From contig JAHDGD010000006.1 of assembly GCA_020627825.1 (NCBI GenBank), positions 1 through 63,714 on the forward strand: DNA of 63,714 bases. The letters are read 5' to 3'. The translations under genes and the position numbers were made by a program. This DNA is from Saprospiraceae bacterium. GTDB taxonomy: Bacteria; Bacteroidota; Bacteroidia; Chitinophagales; Saprospiraceae. Each line of letters starts with the position of its first letter. The stretch's first letter is position 1. The notes under the pieces were generated by a model, which was not told the DNA's origin, ran no database searches, and saw nothing but the letters and a program-made list of their open reading frames with translations. Positions 37,101 to 46,500 of this stretch are shown here, in pieces.

Positions 37101-40100
37101 ACCTGTTTTAGGTTCAGGGTGTAGTAATTTAATTATTTATTATAATGACAATGTAATTAATACATGTGGAAATACTTATAAGGTAATTAGAGATTGGACA
37201 GCAATTGATTGGTGTTCTGGCGAATTAGCAGAATCTACTCAAGTTATAAAAGTAGGGGATACAGAAGGCCCTACATTCATCATTCCTGATGATGTTACTA
37301 TGAGTGTTGATAATCATTGTAGAGGAGATTATATTTTACCTTCTGTAGAAACCGAAGATAACTGTGGTACAGCAACTGTTAGTTTTTCAGCTGATGAAGG
37401 AATTATTAATGGTGATTTTTTCGAAATAGATCAACCGGAAATAGATGCCGCTTATACGATTTATATTACAGCGACAGATGAATGTGGTAATGAAACAACA
37501 GAATCATTCACAGTTACATTTGTTGATTTAGTTCCTCCTGTTGTCAATGCGGAAAGTACTTTAACTGTTTCCTTAGGATTAGATGGCACTGCTAAAGTAT
37601 TTGCAGAAAGTTTTGATGATGGATCTTATGATTCATGCAGTGATATTGAATTTGCAGTCATTCGAAATTTCAGTTTATGTGATGGAATTGATTATGATGA
37701 ACCCGCTGGAGATGATAATTTTCAATTCAACGATGTTGTTCACTTTTGTTGCTCAGATATAGGAGAAGCACAAATGGTAACATTTAGAGTTTGTGATGAT
37801 GCTGATGGAAATGGAGTGTTTGGTACAGGTGATGATAATTGTAACACCGCAATGGTGGAAGTAATTGTTCAAAACAAACAAGCACCGGTTTTGGTTTGTC
37901 CTCCTGCAACAACAATAAATTGTTTTGATGCATCTATATTGGATTTAACAAATCTTAATATGTTAAATAATTTATTTGGAGAACCACAATTAATGAATGC
38001 TTGTGACGGTCAGGAAATTACCCAATCTATTTCACAAGAAATGTGTGGAGAAGGTATAATTATCAGACAGTTTATTGCATTAGGAGGCGGACAATCTGCA
38101 GCTTGTTCGCAAATAATAACCATTTTACCTGAAGATGAAAATAAACTTAGCTGTGATCGAATTTCATTTGCTGAATTAAATAACTCTGTATATAATTGGT
38201 GTGCAGTAAATGATAATCTTAATAATAGTAATGATGATCTTCCAGCTTTGGAAGTAGATTGCGATGAATCTTTTGCTATTCCTGCACTAGATATAGATAT
38301 CACTGGGTTATGTACTGAAGTTGGAGAAAATATTTCTGTAGATACATTTAATTTTGCAGGTGGTGCTTGTAAAAAGTATCTTGTTCATTATGAGGTTATT
38401 GATCAATGTGTTTTTGATGAAAACTTTGTGGATCCAGTAACTGATGAAGTTGATCCTTATAATGCTGATAATGGGTATTATGAATTTTATTTAGAAATAG
38501 ATGCTTTTGACGATGAGGCTCCTTCTTCAGATGCCGAAAATGTCACTGTCTCCGCTGAAGATTGTACTTCTTCATCTATCAATATAGCATTAACAGCAAT
38601 GGATAATTGTACTAATTCTTCATTAATTTCGATAGGATATAAAATTGATCTATTTGGAGATGACGAATTAGATATTACAGATAATGGTGATTTTATCTAT
38701 AGTACTTCTATCGTTTCTGGTTCTAATGGTGTGCAAGATCTTCCTGTAGGACAACATACTGTTTATCAAATTATGTCAGATGGGTGTGGTAATACTGGAA
38801 CAAGTTCATTTAAAATTATTGTTGAAGAGAATGAAAAAGAGCCTACACCTTATTGTAAAACTGGATTTGTAGCAAGCATTTCAGCGATGGGTATGGTAAA
38901 TGTTACGGCTGAAGATTTTGATGCTGGTTCATTTGATAATTGTACAGCACAAGAAGATCTTGTATTTTCTTTTTCACCAGATGACCTGAACGATAATGAA
39001 AGAATGTTTACATGTGAAGATTTAGGTTTTCAATTTCTACAGATTTATGTAACTGATGAAGATGGTAATCAAGATTTCTGTAATGTTACTTTTTTAGTCC
39101 AGGATAATTTAAATATTTGTAATGCATCTACTTTATCAGGTCAAGTACAATCTTTAAATGGTTTTGCGAATAAAGATGCTATGGTCTTAGTTGAAGATTC
39201 GGAGAACATTAATTATCAATTAACAACTGATGAAAATGGACTATATGAGCTTGTAGATAATTCGTTCTCTGATTTTGCCACAGTTACAATAGAAGATTAT
39301 AATTCAAGTTCATATGGAATTACTGCGCTGGATATCTTATTTATAAGAAAACATATATTGGGTATTCAACCGCTCGAAACCAATGCAAAATGGATCGCAG
39401 CTGATGTTGATAATAATCAAAAGATTAATGGTATTGATATCATTCAAATTAGAAAATTGCTTCTTGGACATATTAGTGCATTTGAACAACATATGAGTTG
39501 GGTGGCCTTTCCATCATCTTTTGATATTGAATTAGCTGATAATCCATACGAATATCCTAAAGAAATTTTATTAAGTGATGCAACGTCATATGACTTTACA
39601 ACTATTAAAGTAGGAGATGTAAATGGATCTCACCAAGATGGTTTTCACCAAAATAATTCGGTAAATACAAGATCTTCATTTGAAATTGAATATGAAAGTC
39701 GAGTTGAAAATGGAAAACTGGTTTATGATTTGTATGCTGATCTAACTGAATTAGTTGGATTAGACTGGAAAATCAAAAATTCAAATTTTGAAATCTCATC
39801 TTCAATACTTGATTTAGGTGCTGAAAATACCAATGTTAATCAAGAAGAGCAACGACTTATTTGGACTGAAATTCACCCTTATTCTGGTATTCAATTATTT
39901 GCTAGCATCACCAATGTAGAAGAATTTAATGAAATTGTGAATAATAGTGAACACCTAATTGCATTAGTAGGAAAAGACCAAAGTAGCACAGAACTATCTA
40001 TTCAATTTAGAAATAGGGTAAATACTGTTAATAAATCTTCCTTTGAAGTGTATCCAAACCCTTTTAGTAATGAAACTACTTTAGAGGTATATAACATCGA

Positions 40101-40281
40101 TACAGATGAATTCTTAGTGCAAGTTTTTTCTGTTGAAGGTAAAAATGTTTATAGTAAAACATATACAGATCAACAGATAATAACATTGAAGGATTCTGAT
40201 ATTCCTAATGAAGGAATGTATACTGTAAGAATATCTAATGGTAAAGATTTACTTTATAAAAAGATTATGAAGATCAAATAG
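34141..40281 (+). CDS. Giant T9SS-exported multidomain protein with lamin-tail-like and dockerin modules
   Basis: This 2046-residue secreted protein has an N-terminal hydrophobic export signal (about 8-27). A beta-rich region leads to a lamin-tail-like domain (about 484-647: KAFELLAVNDIPDLSIYGI, GDYIYVASESVAF, GDDAVELYCNGVVID). Repeated HYR-like beta-sandwich modules follow (about 675-1700), their borders marked by LAPVIICPD, GPTFIIPDD and APVLVCPPAT, each with paired Cys and DNC turns. Near 1723-1780 a dockerin-like pair reads GITALDILFIRKHILG and INGIDIIQIRKLLLG with Asp-rich calcium loops (DVDNNQ). The last ~80 residues (1967-2046) are a T9SS type A sorting domain beginning YPNPFSN. Residues 1567-2046 are homologous to the tail of the next gene. 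A surface adhesive or matrix role is inference; no catalytic domain was seen. A terminator follows. Confidence 0.88.
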   Translation: MTNFNFIRVAVFFTALILTCSFTSIFMPNPPIADDITVCEGEPTIVVPMADGTATEVTLAVQDFDGSQPALPFMASVEFNDGTNDYFEATDGSTISIQSGGMYSFEDGVNMFWAAEDVDDDGGNGASEQSLTFDPVNIDGFSNVSFCFAIAAGNENPPNTNPGYDAGDYVTVEYSVDGGAFQSALCYAYLDGGDDFNEPFHSDPNCDGDGADGVQLTNVAQNFEFELPAAASAGSSVVFRILVAMSSASEEIAFDDIAVKAVPSGDLVFNYYDMDPSNDTTLVPVATDVPSYDAGVTLATSPDTIWVTAEDATGESLPTPVVITVLPNTEAGPNQFGCDVSAFDLTAVGDDNLSGTWSGGLGSFTDPTSAMTSYIPSMDEYGVPVVLTYTLPGALCGESDELIVYNVVTPDPSFVYPFDSICPGDGIVAPIFTGGEAGIFEVISGNENDLDLDPETGEINLANSLLGTYTIQNTTSACGNLILTGVIDGGLSGGLPKAFELLAVNDIPDLSIYGIGAANNGGGTDGEEFTFPAEMASKGDYIYVASESVAFTSFFGFAPDYISTSTLINGDDAVELYCNGVVIDLFGDVDVNGDFEPWDYTDGWAYRTSGNSLNLGSFEDVKWTYSGRDALDNETDNATAQIPFPLGTFSTDFMGICPNEVAQVEFVITDFGGTMLMCPEDVVISLDGGECGIVAVIADASAIDNCSPGLVLEQVSGPVSGDFLDQDNSPYIVTFEGTTDAGELVSCSYSITIEDYTPQSNTLACNGAINLSLNELCEGLVTADMLLEGNDYFCYDEYILSAQYNGNAVGTVVPNSFGNGNSLQFDNSLINIPIEVLVSDPITGNTCWGYVTLEDKLAPVIICPDLIVVDCDADLTPMEPEVEGGCDIVTFVMEEDINDGDCADSFYQEITRTWVAIDNAGNQSDPCIEIIQIERDVFSEIVFPSNYDGAVGNNPVLPCNGEGTIFALDADGNPNPESSGNLIGTGQPVLGSGCSNLIIYYNDNVINTCGNTYKVIRDWTAIDWCSGELAESTQVIKVGDTEGPTFIIPDDVTMSVDNHCRGDYILPSVETEDNCGTATVSFSADEGIINGDFFEIDQPEIDAAYTIYITATDECGNETTESFTVTFVDLVPPVVNAESTLTVSLGLDGTAKVFAESFDDGSYDSCSDIEFAVIRNFSLCDGIDYDEPAGDDNFQFNDVVHFCCSDIGEAQMVTFRVCDDADGNGVFGTGDDNCNTAMVEVIVQNKQAPVLVCPPATTINCFDASILDLTNLNMLNNLFGEPQLMNACDGQEITQSISQEMCGEGIIIRQFIALGGGQSAACSQIITILPEDENKLSCDRISFAELNNSVYNWCAVNDNLNNSNDDLPALEVDCDESFAIPALDIDITGLCTEVGENISVDTFNFAGGACKKYLVHYEVIDQCVFDENFVDPVTDEVDPYNADNGYYEFYLEIDAFDDEAPSSDAENVTVSAEDCTSSSINIALTAMDNCTNSSLISIGYKIDLFGDDELDITDNGDFIYSTSIVSGSNGVQDLPVGQHTVYQIMSDGCGNTGTSSFKIIVEENEKEPTPYCKTGFVASISAMGMVNVTAEDFDAGSFDNCTAQEDLVFSFSPDDLNDNERMFTCEDLGFQFLQIYVTDEDGNQDFCNVTFLVQDNLNICNASTLSGQVQSLNGFANKDAMVLVEDSENINYQLTTDENGLYELVDNSFSDFATVTIEDYNSSSYGITALDILFIRKHILGIQPLETNAKWIAADVDNNQKINGIDIIQIRKLLLGHISAFEQHMSWVAFPSSFDIELADNPYEYPKEILLSDATSYDFTTIKVGDVNGSHQDGFHQNNSVNTRSSFEIEYESRVENGKLVYDLYADLTELVGLDWKIKNSNFEISSSILDLGAENTNVNQEEQRLIWTEIHPYSGIQLFASITNVEEFNEIVNNSEHLIALVGKDQSSTELSIQFRNRVNTVNKSSFEVYPNPFSNETTLEVYNIDTDEFLVQVFSVEGKNVYSKTYTDQQIITLKDSDIPNEGMYTVRISNGKDLLYKKIMKIK

Positions 40282-40307
40282 CAAATAAATAGCTAAACTT
40301 TTTTGCT

Positions 40308-40342
40308 AGAGCCTTTTACATAAGTAAGAGGCTCTTTTTTTT
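40308..40342 (+). terminator. Rho-independent terminator after the first giant gene
   Basis: A 12-bp stem (AGAGCCTTTTAC with GTAAGAGGCTCT, one G-U pair) with loop ATAA is followed by eight T residues. It implies that the two giant genes are separate transcripts despite their shared architecture. Confidence 0.88.
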
Positions 40343-40516
40343 GTTCAATTCAATTTGATATTTATGAAAATCCTAAACTTACAATTAAAAACTTCGACAA
40401 ATTATTCTCTTAACTAAAATTGGTACGTGATTTGCATTAAACATATTGTATGATAGCTAAATTAAGTTTTAGGCAAACTTGATACGAGCATAAAATTCAG
40501 TAAATCAATATATTAT

Positions 40517-43500
40517 ATGAAAAATTGCCATTTTTACAAGCAAAGAGGATTTAATTCTGGAATCGCTGTTTTTAGCCATTCGTGTTCAAAATTCTTATAC
40601 AGTGCATTATTTCTTGTACTTTTTTTTGGGGCGGTAAATGCGCAGTCAATTGATGGTTGTACAGGTACGGTATTAGATACCGGAGGAGCAGCCGGAGATT
40701 ACAGTAATAATGAGTTCACTACAGAGACTTATTGTTCTGATATGGGAAATCAGATAAAATTAACTTTCACTAGTTTTTCTTTAGAAGAAAACTTTGATTT
40801 TCTTTTTATTTATGATGGAATGGATGATACAGGTAATCTTATAGGCGTTTTTACAGGTATGGATTCACCTGGAGCTGTAGTCTCAACTACTGGTTGTTTG
40901 ACATTAGTATTTGATTCTGATGGTTCGGGAATAGATGCAGGATATTCTGCAGACGTTTCTTGTGTTGTAGATTGCGATCTTTCTATTGATATGCTGAATT
41001 TTAACTCTGCAACTTGTATGAACTCTGATGGAGAAATTGACATCATTGCCTCTGGTACTATAAGTGGTATAGAGTATTCAATAGACGGAGGAAATACATT
41101 TGGTACAATGTCTACAATAACTGGGTTAGCACCTGGGACTTATGTAGTTTCTGCCAGGTATGATGACGGAACTTGTGAAACCATAAGACAAGTAGTTGTA
41201 ATCAATTCAGGATGTAATGAAGTATGTGGAAATGGTATTGATGATGATATGGACGGAGATACAGATGTTGTAGGATGTGAGAATACAATTATCAGTTGTT
41301 CAGGAGTATTTACAGATAATGGAGGACCTATGGCAGATTACACAAATAATCAAGATACTGTTTATACATTTTGTTCGGATAATGGAGGTCGAATGCAAAT
41401 GACTTTCACTGCTTTTGATTTAAATTTAGGAGCATTACCCGATACATTGTTTGTTTATGATGGTCCTGATACTTTATCGCCATTAATTGGAGCGTATTAT
41501 GGTCAAGATGGTGGATTTATATTTGATCAATTTAGAGCGCAATCATTTTATCAAAGTTCGGGAACTTGTCTGACTTTTAGATTTGAGGCTGGTCCTTTTG
41601 GAACAGGAGATGGATGGGAAGCATTCTATTCATGTTCTACTCCTGCCTCTAATTTTGGAGTTGAAATATGTGGTAATGGTTTGGATGATGATGGAGATGG
41701 TATGATTGATGCTCAGGATCCTGATTGTCCTGTGGCTTTGGACGAAATTGTTTGTCAGCAAGGTTTTGAATACTATGTTCCTCCAGTTTGGAGAATGAGT
41801 GGTAATCCTGCTGATTACATCTCGCCTTCAATTATTTGCTTAAGTACATCTTTTCCTACTGCAAATGTAAATGTAACCACAGCTGATGGTTCTATTTCGC
41901 GAGATTTAGTGTTGACACAAGGAATAACAGATACATTATTCTATACCGATTTATTTGATGTTTTATTAACTGATCAAAATAACACAGTAGAAAACAATAG
42001 AGGGTTAATCATTACAAGTGATTTTCCTATACAAGCATTATTTATAGTTGATGGAGATTTAAATAAAAACTTGATTACAATAAAAGGGCTTGAAGCAAAA
42101 GGAAGAAGTTTCAGAGTAGGAACACAAACTAGAACGTTGGTTCAACCTCCTTCTGGAATCACAAGGGAAGAGCACCATTTTATATCAGTAATGGCAACTG
42201 AAGACAATACGAATGTTACGATAACCACAGATCGAGTGATTCAAGGTTTGACTTCGCCCATTATGTTTACTTTGAATAGAGGTGAATCATATTTAGTTAT
42301 TAATGACGATTTTAATGTAACATTAACTGGATCGTTGGTAACATCTGATAAAGATATTGTTGTTGCAAGTGGATCTCAGCATACTTCTGCATATGGTGTT
42401 ACAGAAGATGATGGAGGAGCGGATCAGCTAGTTCCAGTTAGAAGTGTAGGTCAAGATTATATTCTAGTAAGAGGAGATGTAGTTGCAGAACAAGATTACG
42501 GTATAGTAGTAGCTACAGAAAACAATACTATAATTTCTGTTGATGGAGTACCTGTGGCTAATTTGCATGCAGGGGATTATTATGAAGTGAATGCAATGGG
42601 AACCTTAGGTACAGGAACATATATTAATGGAAGTAAACCTATATATGTATACCATGTATCTGGATTGACATTAGGTGAAGTAGGAATGGCCTTGTTAGCA
42701 CCAGTAGGACAATGTAGAGGGGATCAGTCTGCTTCATTCAGTAGAGCAGATGTAGGATCTTTAGTTCCTGATGAATATGCAATTAATATCGTAATTATAG
42801 ATGCTGGTTTAGCAAGCCTAACTCTTAATGGAGTAAATGTAGCCGGATTACCTACTGTTCTTATAACCCCAGTGGCAGGATTCCCAGGTTATTCTACCGT
42901 GACAATAAGGGATGCAGATATTGCTGCTAATAATGTTTTGGAAAGTGACGAGTTTTTCAATGCTTCCTTATTAATAGGAAATCCTGTAAATACAGGGACC
43001 TTTGGAGCTATTACTAGTTTCAGTGAAAGAGTAAATATATTAGATCCTTTCATTGGTGAGTCTGTAGAATTCTATGTATTAGATACCATATGTGCAGATT
43101 CAAGTGTCAGCCATACGCTCAATGTATTGTCATGTGGATCTACTGATAAGATTCGATCTATTGAACAAGGAACTTTAGGAACAACAGTTGTAACGGGTGA
43201 TTTAAGTTTCGAGTATACATCAAATGGAACTGCGGGTGAAGATGTAATATCAGTTACCGTTGTTAATGATTTTGGAATTCAATCAACTGTTTGTATAGGT
43301 ATATTAATTGATACTTTGTTCGTTGATTTTATGCCAAATGATACGCTTGTTTGTAGTACAGAAACCATTACTTTAAGTTTAGATTCCATCGGTGGAGTAG
43401 GACCTTATACATATAATTGGTCAACAGGTGAAATTACACCAACTATTGATGTCATGTCTAATACAACGATGACCTATTTTGTTACTGTTCAAGATGCAGT

Positions 43501-46500
43501 TGGTTGCGTAGGGACTGATAGTATTCGGGTTGAGATTCAACCAACGATTGCTGCTGATGCTGGTCCTGATCAAAATGTGTGTAGTGTTGACACAGTTTTT
43601 CTAAGTGCAAATTTACCAACCGGTACAACAGGAATGTGGTCAGGTGGAACTGGGAGTTTCTCTGATGTAAATGACCCTAATACTGTCTATTCACTTGGTA
43701 TGGATGAAATAAATTCTGTTTTTGAATTGTACTGGACACTAACGGATAATAGTACTTTAATGTGTTCAAGTGGAATGGATACCGTACAATTTACTTCAGG
43801 AAGTACACTTACAGTTGATGCTGGACCAGATTCTTATGTTTGTGAAGGTTCGGAATTTGATCTTTCATTATTAAATTCTCAGATTAATACTACCTCTACT
43901 GTTGATGCAGTATATACATCTGATGGAGACGGAGTTTTCTTACCTGGAGGTCTTCCAGTTGGAGATTTTGGAGTAGCAACAACTTATGTTCCTGGGCCAA
44001 ATGATATTGCAGCTGGCCAAGTGATTCTTTCACTTACTGTAACTGGCAGTTTAAGTGACCCTTGTGCCATGGGGACTGATGATGTAATCCTATTTATTCA
44101 AGGAACACCTTCTTTAGTTTGTAACGATGATTTAAATATATCTGTAAACAACGATTGTGAAGTTACTATTAATGTAGACATGTTAATCGAAAGTCCTATC
44201 GAACCTGAAGAGTTTTATAATATCACATTAAAAGATGAATTTGGTAATATAATTCCTGGTCTTACATTAAATAGTGCTTATTTAGGAAGAACAATTGAGT
44301 ACTCTGTTGAATATGAATGTGGAGGAAATAGTTGTTGGGGATATTTAACAATTGAAGATAAGCAGATTCCGGATTTAGAACCTGGATCAAGAATAATTGA
44401 TTGTCGGGTTTCTGCAGAACCTACAATAAATACGTTACCTATTCCTGTAGGAGTTACTGCATTTCAATCAGGAAATGTATTTTTCTTAGAGAATTTTGAT
44501 CAATGTAGTAATGTTACATTGACATATGAAGACGAAGTCGTTGAAAATGGATGTACGGCAGATTTTGAAACAACAATATTTAGAACCTTTACTGCTGTAG
44601 ATGAATCAGGAAATACTACTTCAGCTGTTGATACGATATTTATTGAGAGAATCACATTAGCAGATATTTCATTACCTTCTAATTATGATGATATTGAACT
44701 ACCATCTCTTTCTTGTAGTGCAGATTTCGAAACATTACCAAATGGTAACCCTTCACCTTCTGTTACTGGTATGCCTGATGCTGGATTATGTAGTAAATTT
44801 GAATCTACTTTTACAGATTTAGAGTTTCCTATGTGTGGTGGAACATTTAAAGTAGTAAGAGAATGGATTATTTACGATTGGTGTACAAGTGAGTCAATAG
44901 AATTTTTCCAAACTATAAAAATAACAGACACTGGATTACCAACAGCTATATGTCCTCCTGATGTTACTGTAGAATCTGATGATTTTACTTGTACATCTGG
45001 CATCGTGATTTTACAACAACCAGAAGCATCCGATAATTGTAGTTCAGTAACAATAGAAGCTGAAGTTACTGATGCAAATGGTAATGATGTCATTGTAAGT
45101 AGTTCAGGTGCAAGTTTATTTGTAGCAGATCTACCACTTGGTATATCTACTGTTAGCTTTACAATAACGGATGAATGTGGATTAAAAAATACAGCTTGTT
45201 CTTACGACATTACAGTATTCGATAATACACCTCCTACACCCGTTTGTGAAACATATACAAAGGTAGCTTTGAATAATGTTGGAACAGCTAGAGTATATGC
45301 AGTTTCTTTGGATGATGGATCACATGATAACTGTGAAATTGAATCAATTGAAGTAGCTAAGATGACTGATGCTTGCGGATTTGGATCCAATGTTTATGGT
45401 GAATTTGTTGATTTTTGTTGTGCAGAATTAGGGAATCCAGTAATGGTAGCTCTAAGAATTAGAGATATATACGGAAATGAAAATTTCTGCATGGTTGAGG
45501 TGGAATTAGAAGATAAGTTAGCTCCTGAAATTGATGCTCCTGACAATATTACGATATCATGTACAGACGATATAGATTTAGATGATTTAACGAACTTTGG
45601 TATTATAGCTACTTCTGAAGCTGACCAAGGACCAAATGATGGTCTAGCAACTGATAACTGTTCTGTTTCGGTTACTACTCAGGTACAAGTTGATATTGAT
45701 TGTGGAGTTGGTGAGATTCGCAGAACGTTTACTGTGGAAGATGGTTCAGGCTTAAAAGATAGTGATGTTCAGATCATCAGTATTATAAATGCTGATCCTT
45801 TTGGAATTAATGATATCGTTTTTCCTACGAATAAGAATCAAAATGGATGTATGAATCTTGATACTGATCCTGAGACAACTGGATTTCCTACTATTTTGAA
45901 TGAGGCATGTGCATCTATTGTTATGGATTATGAAGACAAAGTATTTAATACAGTTGATTCAGCTTGTGTTCTAATTGTAAGAACATGGAAGATCATTGAC
46001 ATGTGTCAATTTAATGCAAATACAGGGGAAGGATATTTCGAAGGAAATCAAACCATCAAATTAAATAATAATATTGCACCAACTATTCTATCCTCGTGTC
46101 AAGATACCGTTTTATGTTCTTATGGTGAGTGTGGTGGGAATGTTAGTTTGTCTTTATTTGCTGAAGATGATTGTACACCTGCTGATGAGTTAAATTATAA
46201 CTATTTTATAGATGCAGATGGTGACGGTAATGCAGAATATACGGGATCAAGCAGTAGTTTTACAAGAAATTTAGATGATGGTTTTTATTCTGTTAGATGG
46301 ATTGTTGAAGATGGATGTGGAAACATGTCTGAATGTACAACTAATTTCGAAGTAAAAGATTGTAAAAACCCTACGCCTTATTGTTTAGGTGGTGTTGCTA
46401 CAGCATTGATGAATAATGTAGGTGAAGTAGAAGTAGAGGCAAGTTCTTTTGATGTAGGAAGTTTCGATAATTGTACTGCTTCTGAGAATTTAATTTTCTC

